A DNA stretch of 64,000 bases from Bacteroidota bacterium (GCA_023417785.1 JAEZEH010000129.1:1-64000); one strand, 5' to 3'; counted from the stretch's first letter, positions 8,611 through 17,378 are shown. Numbers and translations: made by a program. The notes: generated by a model from the letters alone, not told the origin.

Positions 8611-9604
8611 AACCCTGGCCTTCGAGAATGAATCTGTTTCCCTCTGTTCGCACCGAAATACCGAGCGTCTCAGCAACGACGGCCATGATTTCTTCAATGG
8701 GCTCATCCCGGAAGGTAACCGTAATGGAACAATTCCGAATGTTATCTCCGACCACTACTTCAGCGTCGTAAACATTGTTTAGCGCAGCCGCCATTGAACG
8801 CAGGTCGGTCGCGCTGAATACAAAGAAGCGCGTCTTATACGCTGTGATGTTTGGTTCCGGTTGTTCAATTGTAAACGTCTTCGTTTTCTTATTGTACACC
8901 CCTTTGCCACTTGCTTTCAGACTGATGCCGTTGTTGTCGGCGGTAAAGAATCTTACTTCGCCTTCCTCGACCAGGACCTCCACTTCATCTGAATCCGGAT
9001 AGGCCCGTACATTGAAAGAAGTACCAATGTCGCGAATGAATACATCGCCAGCGTCGACTATGAAATCTTCACGTTCCTTCTTTCTGATATTGAAGTAGGC
9101 TTCACCCGAGAGCTTTACCTTATGAGATTGTTTATTGTTATCATACGCATATATCACACGCGATTCCTTATTAAGAAAAACATCACTTCCTCCCGGCAGG
9201 GTGTCGCTCACGGCGGTTTTCTCACTGATAAGTTCAACGGGGGCGATAGGCTGATCACCTGTTGTTGAGCGGAACAACGCCCACGCTATGCCAAAGAGAA
9301 TAATCACCCCAGCGGCAGCTCTGTACCACACGCTGTAATCCGGAGTTTTCCGGATCGGAACAACACGCGACGAACCATTTTTGAGGTTTGACCGCAGCCG
9401 GTTCCATGCTGCGTCAGTGTCAAACTCCTGCAGATGGGATACCGTGGCAGCCTTTTCAAAAATAAGTTTCATCTGGTCGAAGTAACGGAGATTGGCCTCA
9501 TCGGAACTAATCCATTGCCTCACCTCCAGACGCTCCTGTTCAGAAGCTTCTCCGGCAAGGTACTTACCTAACAAATCGTCGATATTTTCAAAGGTGTTGC
9601 TCAA
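8603..9604 (-). CDS. FecR family anti-sigma factor
   Basis: Inner-membrane regulator of an ECF sigma factor, 333 residues. An N-terminal cytoplasmic anti-sigma region (about 1-85) with the LLGKYLAGEASEQE start is followed by one transmembrane helix at about 91-110. The periplasmic FecR domain begins with ELISEKTAVSDTLPGGSDVFL and continues to a C-terminal DUF4974 domain (about 260-330). The start is TTG at 9604, 6 bases after the sigma stop codon. Downstream it overlaps the STN surface protein by 8 bases, so the three genes are one transcriptional unit. In known FecIRA systems the periplasmic part receives a signal from the STN domain of the outer-membrane partner. Confidence 0.92.
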   Translation of the reverse strand: MSNTFENIDDLLGKYLAGEASEQERLEVRQWISSDEANLRYFDQMKLIFEKAATVSHLQEFDTDAAWNRLRSNLKNGSSRVVPIRKTPDYSVWYRAAAGVIILFGIAWALFRSTTGDQPIAPVELISEKTAVSDTLPGGSDVFLNKESRVIYAYDNNKQSHKVKLSGEAYFNIRKKEREDFIVDAGDVFIRDIGTSFNVRAYPDSDEVEVLVEEGEVRFFTADNNGISLKASGKGVYNKKTKTFTIEQPEPNITAYKTRFFVFSATDLRSMAAALNNVYDAEVVVGDNIRNCSITVTFRDEPIEEIMAVVAETLGISVRTEGNRFILEGQGCE

Positions 9605-9610
9605 TTTCAG

Positions 9611-10189
9611 TTAGTTCAGGAAACCATTCATTAATACAATTAAAAGAGGCAAGTAGTCACGCAGCTGTTCACGCATGATTTTCAGGGCCTTGCCCATGTG
9701 GTTTTCCACTGTTTTGACCGAGATATTTAACTGTTCCGCGATTTCGGCGTACTTCAGCTCCTCAAAACGCGAGAGCTTGAATACAAGCCGGCATTGCTCC
9801 GGCAGCACATCCATCGCTTTATAGATTTTTGCCTCAAGCTCCGATGCCATTACGGTGCGCGCAACGGATTCGACACTTCGTTCTGCCACGGCCATTTGAA
9901 CGACAGCGTGTTGCTTTTTTACTTTTTCGTGCTTTAGAACATTAAGGCAGGCATTTCTCACCATCGCATAGAGATAAGGCTTGACCGCCGTGCGGATCTC
10001 CAGGGTTTGCTTTCTCTCCCATAAGGCAAGAAAAGTAGTCTGGACGATCTCTTCAGCTTCGTCGCGGTCCTGCACGAACGTGTAGGCGTAATTACAAAGG
10101 GGCTGGTAATACGTTCTGAACAGCATCTCAAAAGCAGTTATATCGCCCGCTTTCAGCGTATCCAATAGCTGATTTTCGTTTAATTCCAC
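9611..10189 (-). CDS. ECF RNA polymerase sigma factor (FecI-like, Bacteroidota type)
   Basis: 192-residue sigma-70 family factor. Region 2 is at about residues 23-90 (YQPLCNYAYTFVQDRDEAEEIVQ, split here as YQPLCNYAY and DRDEAEEIVQ), with WERKQ at the -10 contact. Region 4 at about 125-175 contains the helix-turn-helix AEIAEQLNISVKTVENHM. The last residues are hydrophobic (LLIVLMNGF), as often seen in this class. The start is GTG at 10189. It is the first gene of the sigma/FecR/STN-repeat operon. A near-consensus -7 box (TAAATTTC on the minus strand) is at 10210-10217. Confidence 0.92.
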   Translation of the reverse strand: MELNENQLLDTLKAGDITAFEMLFRTYYQPLCNYAYTFVQDRDEAEEIVQTTFLALWERKQTLEIRTAVKPYLYAMVRNACLNVLKHEKVKKQHAVVQMAVAERSVESVARTVMASELEAKIYKAMDVLPEQCRLVFKLSRFEELKYAEIAEQLNISVKTVENHMGKALKIMREQLRDYLPLLIVLMNGFLN

Positions 10190-10282
10190 TGCTTTGGTCG
10201 TGTTTCAGCGAAATTTACGGTTTTGCGGCTTCAGGGTTATGACAACCCGGAAAAGATTTACCCCTACCCAGATTATCAGGAA

Positions 10283-10870
10283 TCAAAAATATTCACCGAT
10301 CCAGAAACTTTGATGGGGCAAAATACTGACGATCCCATCGCTGGTGGTCACAAATACGCCGTTTTGTTCTTCGGCACCTTCCACATGCGGCAGGGCTCCT
10401 TCTGGAAAAAAAAGTCGAAACCGGGTTCCGGCAGATAGCCATTTATGAAATTCATGGGTGATCCGGCTCCATCGCAACACCTGATCCTGAATTGTGATAT
10501 CGAGATCCGTAATCCCGTCGACGGATGAAATCATCTCTTCCGGCTTGTCGGCGATCATGACTACCGCCGAATTCTGCATTGAATGCAGATAACTGAACAC
10601 CGCCCGTAATCCGCTATGCTGATCCGCGGCTGTGATGATGTGAACGGGCTGCTGATCCTCAAGAAGTTTATCGTTGCTGCGCTGATCTCCGGAAACCCCG
10701 AATACGACGTCGATCTTGATACCCCACGTCCCAACGGCTTCCAAAGCACGGTCGGACACGACTATCAGCGGCGCCCATGCCAACAAATCAGCCGCTGCGC
10801 TGAAGGGCATTGCATCAAGAATCATTAACGCCGGCTCCTGGCCTTCTTTCACAAAATAATGAGACGACAT
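10283..10870 (-). CDS. Thiamine-pyrophosphokinase-like protein, probably non-catalytic
   Basis: 195-residue protein whose layout recalls thiamine pyrophosphokinase: an N-terminal alpha/beta half with LIVVSDRALEAV in the position of the substrate-binding strand and a C-terminal beta half ending TTSDGIVSI. The family's catalytic signature (GDFDS and following Asp residues) is not present; the equivalent stretch reads VVFGVSGDQRSND. I therefore infer a diverged or regulatory relative rather than a working kinase. It is divergent from the DUF4254 gene, with 73 bases between the two starts. An entirely different fold is possible. Confidence 0.45.
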   Translation of the reverse strand: MSSHYFVKEGQEPALMILDAMPFSAAADLLAWAPLIVVSDRALEAVGTWGIKIDVVFGVSGDQRSNDKLLEDQQPVHIITAADQHSGLRAVFSYLHSMQNSAVVMIADKPEEMISSVDGITDLDITIQDQVLRWSRITHEFHKWLSAGTRFRLFFPEGALPHVEGAEEQNGVFVTTSDGIVSILPHQSFWIGEYF

Positions 10871-10943
10871 GCGCGATGGGATTACTTTGGGCGAACCATG
10901 TGTGATTTCTCAAATTAATTAAATTGCAGTTCAATCTGAAACT

Positions 10944-11555
10944 ATGCTGTCAGCAGAATCCTGTTATACGGTGTTCCAAAAAAGCATCGACGACTATCAT
11001 CTCACCGACGACGTGGACGCTCCGGTAAAAAATCCTTACCCGGACGGAAGCTTTGAACAGCTTCTCTACGCGAAAAACTGGATTGATACAGTACAATGGC
11101 ATTTGGAAGATATTATCCGGAACCCGCAGATCGACCCCGCCGAAGGAATAAAGATCAAAAGACGAATCGATAGTTCGAATCAGGATCGTACCGACCTGGT
11201 TGAAAGGATTGACGACTGGTTTTTGAAGGAGTTTGGTGGAGTTCAATCCCAACCCGGTGCGCGAATTAATTCTGAAACGCCAGCGTGGTTACTCGATCGC
11301 ATGAGCATACTGCTTTTGAAGATATATCACATGAAGGAGCAAACACTCCGTACAGATGTTTCGACAGACCATCTTGCCCGGTGTGAACAGAAACTCGGTG
11401 TACTTATGGAACAGCGAAACGATATGAAGCTGGCCTTCGACGAATTGATTGAAGACGTCGGAACCGGTGCCCGACGTTTCAAAGTCTACCGCCAAATGAA
11501 GATGTACAACGACGCGTCGCTGAACCCAGTATTATACGGACAAAAGAAGGACTGA
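10944..11555 (+). CDS. DUF4254 domain protein
   Basis: 203-residue soluble, largely helical protein matching the Bacteroidota DUF4254 family. The recognisable core is the acid-rich WHLEDIIRNPQIDP segment followed by KRRIDSSNQDRTD and IDDWF (residues about 50-93). No catalytic motif is known for the family. It is followed after 44 bases by a family 9 glycosyltransferase on the same strand. This pairing hints at a role in lipopolysaccharide or cell-surface glycan metabolism, but that is context only. Confidence 0.8.
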   Translation: MLSAESCYTVFQKSIDDYHLTDDVDAPVKNPYPDGSFEQLLYAKNWIDTVQWHLEDIIRNPQIDPAEGIKIKRRIDSSNQDRTDLVERIDDWFLKEFGGVQSQPGARINSETPAWLLDRMSILLLKIYHMKEQTLRTDVSTDHLARCEQKLGVLMEQRNDMKLAFDELIEDVGTGARRFKVYRQMKMYNDASLNPVLYGQKKD

Positions 11556-11599
11556 CTTTCGAATGGCACGAATCCTTTCTATCAAAAACCTCTCAACCC

Positions 11600-12652
11600 T
11601 TGCGTAAAATACTGTTGCTCCGGTTTTCCGCAATGGGCGACGTAGTGCTCCTGGTACCAGTAGTCCGATCGTTGGTCGCGGCTTACCCTGATGTAGAAGT
11701 AACCGTTGTAACCCGACCCAAATTCGCTTCTTTTTTCACGGATATCGATCGCGTGGTTCCCTATCCAGCCGATGTTGATTATACCTACAATGGCATCTTC
11801 GGACTGCGTCAGCTCTTCCGAAAGCTGCTTCAGCGGTCAGACTATGACGTAGTTATTGATGCACATGATCACATTCGTACAATAGTGATGCGAACACTAT
11901 TTAAACTTTTCAAAGTACCGGTAGTGGTATTTGAAAAGGGTCGACCACAAAAAAAACAGTTCACACGAAAAGAGAATAAAAATACAACGCCCCTCCCGCA
12001 TACAGTGGAGCGTTATCGCCTTGCATTTGAGAAAGCCGGATTTACATTTCCGGTTTTACCTCCACCCTATCTTTCGGTACGTGATAGAACACGCAATGAG
12101 GTCGACACCTGGCTTGCTGAACAAAACCTGGAAAAAACAACGCGATGGATAGGCGTTGCTCCTTTCGCGATGCACACGTCGAAAATCTGGCCCCTGGCCA
12201 ACTATCCCGAACTAATCCGGATACTCATTCAAAAAATCAATGCGCGCATTTTTTTATTCGGCGGCGGTGACAAGGAGGTTAAATACTTTGCGGAACTTAA
12301 AGCTGAATTTCCCGACGATTGTGTTGTGGTGGCGGGTCAGTTGAAAATTAAACATGAACTGGCCCTGATGGAACGACTCGATGCCATGATGGCCGTTGAT
12401 TCCAGCAACATGCACCTGGCCTCGCTTATGAACCTGCCTGTTGTATCCATCTGGGGCGGAACACATCCGGATGTGGGCTTCGCGCCTTTCGGACAGAACC
12501 CCGAAAATCTGATACAAATTTCGCGGGATGAACTGCCGTGCCGGCCATGTTCGGTGTACGGGAGAGAATCCTGTTACCGCGGGGATTTCGCCTGCCTTAA
12601 TCGCATCACACCGGAAGTCGTTGCCCAACGTGTTATCACTGCATTGAAATAA
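11600..12652 (+). CDS. Glycosyltransferase family 9 (heptosyltransferase-like)
   Basis: 350-residue GT-B enzyme of the ADP-heptose:LPS heptosyltransferase superfamily. The N-terminus KILLLRFSAMGDVVLLVPVV is the typical acceptor-domain start. The C-terminal half shows WPLANYPELI, FGGGDKEV, and the donor-binding segment VDSSNMHLASL followed by VSIWGGTHP. A Cys-rich tail (CRPC, SCYRGDFACL) is common in the family. The start is TTG at 11600. It probably adds a sugar to the LPS core. The HAD gene follows after 7 bases, so DUF4254, GT9 and HAD likely form one operon. Confidence 0.88.
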   Translation: MRKILLLRFSAMGDVVLLVPVVRSLVAAYPDVEVTVVTRPKFASFFTDIDRVVPYPADVDYTYNGIFGLRQLFRKLLQRSDYDVVIDAHDHIRTIVMRTLFKLFKVPVVVFEKGRPQKKQFTRKENKNTTPLPHTVERYRLAFEKAGFTFPVLPPPYLSVRDRTRNEVDTWLAEQNLEKTTRWIGVAPFAMHTSKIWPLANYPELIRILIQKINARIFLFGGGDKEVKYFAELKAEFPDDCVVVAGQLKIKHELALMERLDAMMAVDSSNMHLASLMNLPVVSIWGGTHPDVGFAPFGQNPENLIQISRDELPCRPCSVYGRESCYRGDFACLNRITPEVVAQRVITALK

Positions 12653-12659
12653 AACACCC

Positions 12660-13277
12660 ATGACCAAACCCCTTGATACAATAATATTCGACCTCGGCGG
12701 TGTGCTGATCGACTGGAACCCCCGGTACCTTTATCGAAAGATCTTCAAGACCGAAGAAGAAGTGACCTGGTTTCTGGAAAACATCTGCACCAGCGAATGG
12801 AATGACGAACAGGACGGCGGAAGATCTTTTGAAGAAGCAACGGCCATGCTGGTGGCGCGTCACCCCGAATGGCGTGAACCCATTGAAGCGTGGTACGGCC
12901 GATGGCAGGAGACGATTAATGGATCTGTAACGGGAACGGTTGACATACTCAAAGAAATCAGAGCCGTGGACAAGTACCGGTTATATGCCCTCACCAACTG
13001 GTCTGCGGAAACCTTTCCGTGGGCGCTGGATAACTTTGAGTTCTTACATTGGTTTGAGGGCATTGTAGTTTCCGGCATCGAAAAGTGTAAGAAACCGGAG
13101 CGTCAGATCTTCGACATCCTTACTTCGCGGTACCGGTTTGAACCACACCATTCGCTTTTCATCGACGATAACGAAAAGAATATCCGCGCTGCCGCGGAGC
13201 TGGGGTTTGGCACGATAAGGTTTACATCGCCCGAGGCATTACGGGAGGAGTTGAATAGTCGGGGGATTTTGGTTTGA
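12660..13277 (+). CDS. HAD family hydrolase (phosphatase)
   Basis: 205-residue HAD-superfamily subfamily IA protein. Motif I is FDLGGVLIDW, in which the nucleophile Asp is followed by Leu-Gly-Gly rather than DxD; this variant is common in the YihX/epoxide-hydrolase-like group. Motif II is the TNWSAE threonine/serine, motif III the Lys in GIEKCKKPERQIF, and motif IV FIDDNEKNI. Related proteins dephosphorylate sugar phosphates such as alpha-glucose-1-phosphate, but the substrate here is unknown. It is 7 bases downstream of the GT9 gene and is the last gene before the 8-bp repeat tract. Confidence 0.85.
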   Translation: MTKPLDTIIFDLGGVLIDWNPRYLYRKIFKTEEEVTWFLENICTSEWNDEQDGGRSFEEATAMLVARHPEWREPIEAWYGRWQETINGSVTGTVDILKEIRAVDKYRLYALTNWSAETFPWALDNFEFLHWFEGIVVSGIEKCKKPERQIFDILTSRYRFEPHHSLFIDDNEKNIRAAAELGFGTIRFTSPEALREELNSRGILV

Positions 13278-13291
13278 GGTTCAGGGCGCCG

Positions 13292-13403
13292 GATGGCCGG
13301 GTGGCCAGCTAGCCTGATGGCCGGTTAGCCAGGTAGCTTGCTAGCCAGTTAGCCAGTTAACCAGCTAGCCAGTTAGCCAGTTGCTTGTTGGCCGGTTAGC
13401 CGG
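13292..13403. repeat. 8-bp tandem repeat tract, 14 units
   Basis: Fourteen consecutive imperfect units with an exact 8-base period. The consensus is GTTAGCCA, with variants GCTAGCCA, GTTAACCA, GATGGCCG and others; the units at 13324, 13348 and 13372 are identical. Three units give GCTAGC palindromes. No unit carries an indel, so the phase is kept over 112 bases. The tract starts just after GGTTCAGGG (13278-13286) downstream of the HAD gene and ends 67 bases before the ATG of a secreted protein. Confidence 0.9.
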
Positions 13404-13470
13404 GCCATGGTTCTTTGAGGATAGCAACAAAGAACTTCGTCGAGCGTTGTCCAGCAATATTGTTGTCGTG

Positions 13471-14196
13471 ATGAAACTTAAGATCGGCTTGACCATGCTA
13501 TTATGTTACTTGAGTCTGAACCTCTGCGGTCAAGATCAATTAAGGCTTTCGCCGCTTATAGGCAAGCAGACCCTGCTCACATTCGTATCGAAAGAATCCG
13601 GGGATCCTACTTTTGACAATCTGACATTTACCTTTACCAATGCATTCGGCTTGAACATCCAGTGGGAAACCAGGAATGGATGGCAGTTTTATACCGGCTT
13701 CACTACAACACAAACTGAAATAGGCTATCAATACGACGGCACGCGAACGATCAGCAAACAACTCCGGCACCGGTCGTTCAATTTTCCCATTGGGATACAG
13801 AAAACCATATCGCACCATAAATTCTTTCCGATAAAACCATCCAGTATACTGTACGGAAGGAGCAACGACGGAATGGCTAAATATCTTTTTCTTTTCAAGG
13901 TAAGACCGGTGATCGGCTTATCAGCTGATCTTCGCGCTGACCTACCCGGAACAACACAAAACGAAGATTACGCAAGCTCTGCTTTTGCCGGCTTTACTTT
14001 CCAGTTTTTTGATCAGAAGAAGGACAGGCTATCGCTGACGGTTTTATACAGCCAAGGTTTCAGGAAGGTCGTCACATTCCCCGTGACCTACATATTGGAT
14101 GCGCGGAAATATCAGGGCGAACTCGCGTCGCGTGGATCGTTTCTGGCTTTTCAGATTGGTTACCCGATTGCCCTTACCCATTCGCAGCCAAATTGA
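13471..14196 (+). CDS. Secreted protein, probable outer-membrane beta-barrel
   Basis: Not recognised. The start chosen is ATG at 13471, which gives 241 residues beginning with a signal peptide (KLKIGLTMLLCYLSLNLCG, cleavage near residue 20); a longer reading would run into the repeat tract. The mature part alternates aromatic and polar residues in strand-like segments (for example WQFYTGFTTT, SAFAGFTFQFF, LTVLYSQGF, LAFQIGYPI). This pattern is typical of small outer-membrane barrels in Bacteroidota. It is isolated, with an unusual repeat tract upstream. Confidence 0.6.
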   Translation: MKLKIGLTMLLCYLSLNLCGQDQLRLSPLIGKQTLLTFVSKESGDPTFDNLTFTFTNAFGLNIQWETRNGWQFYTGFTTTQTEIGYQYDGTRTISKQLRHRSFNFPIGIQKTISHHKFFPIKPSSILYGRSNDGMAKYLFLFKVRPVIGLSADLRADLPGTTQNEDYASSAFAGFTFQFFDQKKDRLSLTVLYSQGFRKVVTFPVTYILDARKYQGELASRGSFLAFQIGYPIALTHSQPN

Positions 14197-14271
14197 GTCA
14201 GCTGAAAGTTACGACACTGCAATCTGTTGCTGTAATCGCAGAAAAAATCGACCAATCTGCGTGACGTGCGT

Positions 14272-15510
14272 TTACATCTTATAATTCAAAATCACACGTT
14301 CAATCACATCACAACATTCATGAATCTGTTCCTCTGTAATCACCAACGGTGGGGCCAGACGAATAATGTTTCCGTGGGTTGGCTTTGCAAGAAGGCCGTT
14401 TTCAGCGAATTGCAGACACATGTTCCAGGCTGTGTCGCTATCGGGTGAATCGTTGATCACGATAGCATTCAGCAACCCTTTGCCGCGAACGCCATTCATC
14501 AATTTCGATTTGCGCTGCAGCTGATTCATCCTTTCACGGAATACGTCGCCCAGGTGTTCAGCATTCGCTGCGAGGTTCTCATCGGCAACCACCTGCAATG
14601 CTTCCATACACACCGCGGCCGCAAGCGGGTTCCCGCCGAAAGTTGAACCATGTTCGCCGGGCTGCATCACGAGCATAATCTCGTCATCGGCCAATACACA
14701 AGATACCGGCAGTACGCCCCCACTAAGTGCTTTTCCTAGAATCAGCAGATCGGCCCGGACTTTCTCGTGGTCCGACGCCAGCATTTTCCCGGTGCGTGCG
14801 ATTCCGGTTTGAATTTCATCCATCATAAGAAGGACGTTATTGCGCGTGCAAAGTTCACGAGCTGCTTTCAAATACCCTTCCTGCGGAACGTACACACCGG
14901 CTTCGCCCTGAATGGGCTCAATCCAAAGTCCGCATACGTTCGGGTTGGCCAGCGCTTTTTCGATGACATCGACATTATCATATTCCACGATTTCAAAGCC
15001 CGGCATAAAAGGACCGAACCCTTTGCGCGCCAGCCCGTCCGTTGACGCGGAGATAATGGTGGTTGTACGTCCGTGAAAATTCTGTTTTACCGCAACGATT
15101 ACTGCCTCGTTGTCAGGAATTCCCTTCTTAACGTAACCCCATTTTCGCGCAAGCTTTATCGCTGTTTCATTGGCCTCAGCCCCCGAATTCATAAAAAGCG
15201 CCTTCTCATAGCCAAACGTTTCACAAATGTATTTCTCAGCAACGCCGAGTTTGTCGTTGTAGAAAGCCCGGGACGTGAGCGTCAGCTCTTTCGCCTGATC
15301 GATAAGCGCGTTTATGATGCGCGGGTGGCAATGTCCCTGATTTACGGCACTGTATGCGGAAAGGAAATCGAAGTAGCGTTTACCCTCCACATCCCACAGG
15401 AAAACTCCCTGGCCGCGCGTGAGGACCACAGGAAGGGGATGATAGTTATGTGCGCCATATTTTTCTTCCAGCTGGATCGCCTCCTGACTGGATCTTATCG
15501 TTTCCACCAT
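14272..15510 (-). CDS. rocD: Ornithine--oxo-acid transaminase
   Basis: PLP enzyme that converts ornithine and 2-oxoglutarate to glutamate-5-semialdehyde and glutamate. The 412-residue class III aminotransferase shows FLSAYSAVNQGHCHP at the N-terminal substrate region typical of ornithine aminotransferase, NSGAEANETAIK for the phosphate loop, the MMDEIQTGIARTG Asp that contacts the pyridine nitrogen, and the Schiff-base Lys in LILGKALSGG near residue 255. GEHGSTFGGNPLAAA closes the site. It is monocistronic and convergent with the outer-membrane-like gene upstream in the coordinate order. Confidence 0.93.
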   Translation of the reverse strand: MVETIRSSQEAIQLEEKYGAHNYHPLPVVLTRGQGVFLWDVEGKRYFDFLSAYSAVNQGHCHPRIINALIDQAKELTLTSRAFYNDKLGVAEKYICETFGYEKALFMNSGAEANETAIKLARKWGYVKKGIPDNEAVIVAVKQNFHGRTTTIISASTDGLARKGFGPFMPGFEIVEYDNVDVIEKALANPNVCGLWIEPIQGEAGVYVPQEGYLKAARELCTRNNVLLMMDEIQTGIARTGKMLASDHEKVRADLLILGKALSGGVLPVSCVLADDEIMLVMQPGEHGSTFGGNPLAAAVCMEALQVVADENLAANAEHLGDVFRERMNQLQRKSKLMNGVRGKGLLNAIVINDSPDSDTAWNMCLQFAENGLLAKPTHGNIIRLAPPLVITEEQIHECCDVIERVILNYKM

Positions 15511-15666
15511 ATTGGGCCGTTTAAGGTTAAAAAGGAGCCTAAAGTTACCAAATAACCCCCTAAAAGCCGAAGAGAAAACGATCTGTCAGAGGTTTTCCAA
15601 TTGGGCAAACGGGCTTTCGTCAATACTGGCTTCAACGGTAGTGATTTGTCGCATATATTTACCGCG

Positions 15667-16983
15667 ATGGAGATTCTGGTTGTATTTATCGCGGTGGTAG
15701 TTGGTGGCGTCGGCGGGTGGTATCTGGCCAAATTCCGGCATGCGGCGGGTCAGGCTGAACAGGGAGCCCGGTTCGCGGTAGAACAGGAACGCAACACGGC
15801 GTTGCAAACCCAGCTGGCGGAAGTGAAAGCCGACCTGATTCGCGAAAGGCAGAACCTATTCGAACTGAACAATAGCCTGGCTTCCACGGAAGCGGATTAC
15901 CGCAACCTGCAGGAAAAACTTCAGGAGCAGAAGAAGGAAGTCGATTCACTGAATGAAAAGTTCGCCATCCAGTTCAAGAATCTCGCAAACGACATCTTTG
16001 AGGAAAAGAGCCGGAAGTTCACCGAGCAAAACAAATCCAATTTATTTGACCTGCTACGACCGCTGGGTGAAAAAATAATCGAATTTGAAAAGAAGGTAGA
16101 AGAAACCAATAAAGACAGCATTTCCCGAAACTCGGCGCTTCGCGAACAACTAGAAAATCTGCAGAAGCTAAATGTACAGATGACGCGCGAGGCGGAAAAC
16201 CTCACGCGTGCGCTTCGTGGTGATACAAAAACGCAGGGCGCGTGGGGTGAATTTATTCTGGAAAGTATTCTTGAAAAATCCGGACTTGAGCGCGACCGCG
16301 AATATGTTATTCAGGAAAGTTTTACTACGGTAGAAGGCCGCCTCCGTCCGGACGTGATCATTCGGTTGCCCGAGAACAAGCATGTGATCATTGATTCGAA
16401 GGTGAGTCTTACGGCTTATAACAATTTCGTGAACGCTGAATCCGAGGAGGATAAGCGTATTTTCCTCAAAGCCCATCTTACATCGATCCGTCAGCATATG
16501 AAATTGCTCGGCGACAAGGCGTATCAGAAAAACATTTCGGAAAGCAGCCTTGATTTTGTAATGATGTTCATTCCGATTGAACCGGCTTATATTCTCGCCA
16601 TTCAGCAGGAGAAAAACCTTTATGATGAAGCCCTTGAAAAACGAATTGTATTTGTAAGCCCTACTTTGCTGATTCCGTCGCTTCAACTGATCAAGAATAC
16701 CTGGAAGCAGGAATATCAACACCGGCATGTGCTGGACATTGCGAACAAAGCCGGGGATCTCTACGACAAGTTTGTAGGGTTTACCGATGATCTTATTGTA
16801 CTCGGGCGTCACCTTGATACCTCGAAGAAGCACTATGAGGAATCAATGAAAAAACTTTCAGTGGGAAGTGGCAACCTCGTGCGCCGTGTGGAGGATTTGA
16901 AAAAACTCGGGGCTAAAGCCAGTAAGAGCATTGAGACGAATCTATTGAAAAGATCGGAGGATCAGGCAGGCCTTTTTGAATAA
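15667..16983 (+). CDS. rmuC: DNA recombination protein RmuC homologue
   Basis: 438 residues from the ATG at 15667. An N-terminal transmembrane helix (residues 3-19) is followed by a long coiled coil (about 35-175) and the RmuC nuclease-like core (about 180-390) with TKTQGAWGE, GRLRPDVIIRLPENKHVIIDSKVSL in pieces (RPDVIIRLP, IIDSKVSL) and FIPIEPAY. In E. coli RmuC limits inversions at short repeats and is predicted to be a restriction-fold nuclease. A longer TTG start at 15601 was rejected because it places charged residues before the membrane anchor. The stop is 19 bases before the GroES-like gene. Confidence 0.9.
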   Translation: MEILVVFIAVVVGGVGGWYLAKFRHAAGQAEQGARFAVEQERNTALQTQLAEVKADLIRERQNLFELNNSLASTEADYRNLQEKLQEQKKEVDSLNEKFAIQFKNLANDIFEEKSRKFTEQNKSNLFDLLRPLGEKIIEFEKKVEETNKDSISRNSALREQLENLQKLNVQMTREAENLTRALRGDTKTQGAWGEFILESILEKSGLERDREYVIQESFTTVEGRLRPDVIIRLPENKHVIIDSKVSLTAYNNFVNAESEEDKRIFLKAHLTSIRQHMKLLGDKAYQKNISESSLDFVMMFIPIEPAYILAIQQEKNLYDEALEKRIVFVSPTLLIPSLQLIKNTWKQEYQHRHVLDIANKAGDLYDKFVGFTDDLIVLGRHLDTSKKHYEESMKKLSVGSGNLVRRVEDLKKLGAKASKSIETNLLKRSEDQAGLFE

Positions 16984-17002
16984 CGAGAGGACGTTTTATT
17001 TT

Positions 17003-17377
17003 ATGAAAGTTACACCAGACAACAAATTGAAGAAACTCATCGTGGTTGGCGATCGGGTTTTAATCAATCCAATCAAGCAATCAGAAAAGACCGCCAGCGG
17101 ACTGTACCTTCCCCCTGGCGTTCAGGAGAAAGAAAAAATTCAAAGCGGTTATGTAATTAAAGTTGGTCCTGGCTATCCGTTGCCGCTTCCTGCGGATGAA
17201 GATGACATGTGGAAAGGAAAAGAAGATCAGGTTAAGTACCTGCCGCTTCAGGCGCAGGAAGGCGACCTCGCGATATTTCTTCAAAAAGGCGCGATCGAAG
17301 TAATGTACGAAGACGAGAAATACTTTATCGTCCCACAGGCATCAATTTTGATGCTCGAACGCGAGGAGGAGTTGTAG
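17003..17377 (+). CDS. GroES-like co-chaperonin family protein with insertion
   Basis: 124 residues against about 95 for canonical GroES. The chaperonin-10 fold is visible: DRVLINPIK, the mobile-loop-like KTASGLYLPP, SGYVIKVGPG, then EGDLAIFLQKGA and IVPQASIL. Between the GPG strand and EGDLA there is an insertion of about 30 residues rich in Pro, Asp and Lys. No groEL is adjacent, so this is not the main groES but the second GroES-type protein common in Bacteroidota, with unknown partner. It lies between rmuC and a 71-residue ORF that starts 1 base after its stop. Confidence 0.8.
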   Translation: MKVTPDNKLKKLIVVGDRVLINPIKQSEKTASGLYLPPGVQEKEKIQSGYVIKVGPGYPLPLPADEDDMWKGKEDQVKYLPLQAQEGDLAIFLQKGAIEVMYEDEKYFIVPQASILMLEREEEL

Positions 17378-17378
17378 C

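Noticed and set aside
8285..8782. 165-codon plus-strand frame opposite the STN/FecR junction
   Set aside because: Antisense to two recognised genes and without any recognisable domain.
13292..13403. CRISPR array
   Set aside because: The units are 8 bp and contiguous with no spacers; no cas genes are in the window.
16168..16833. 221-codon minus-strand frame inside rmuC
   Set aside because: Mirror of the RmuC coding sequence; no known protein pattern.
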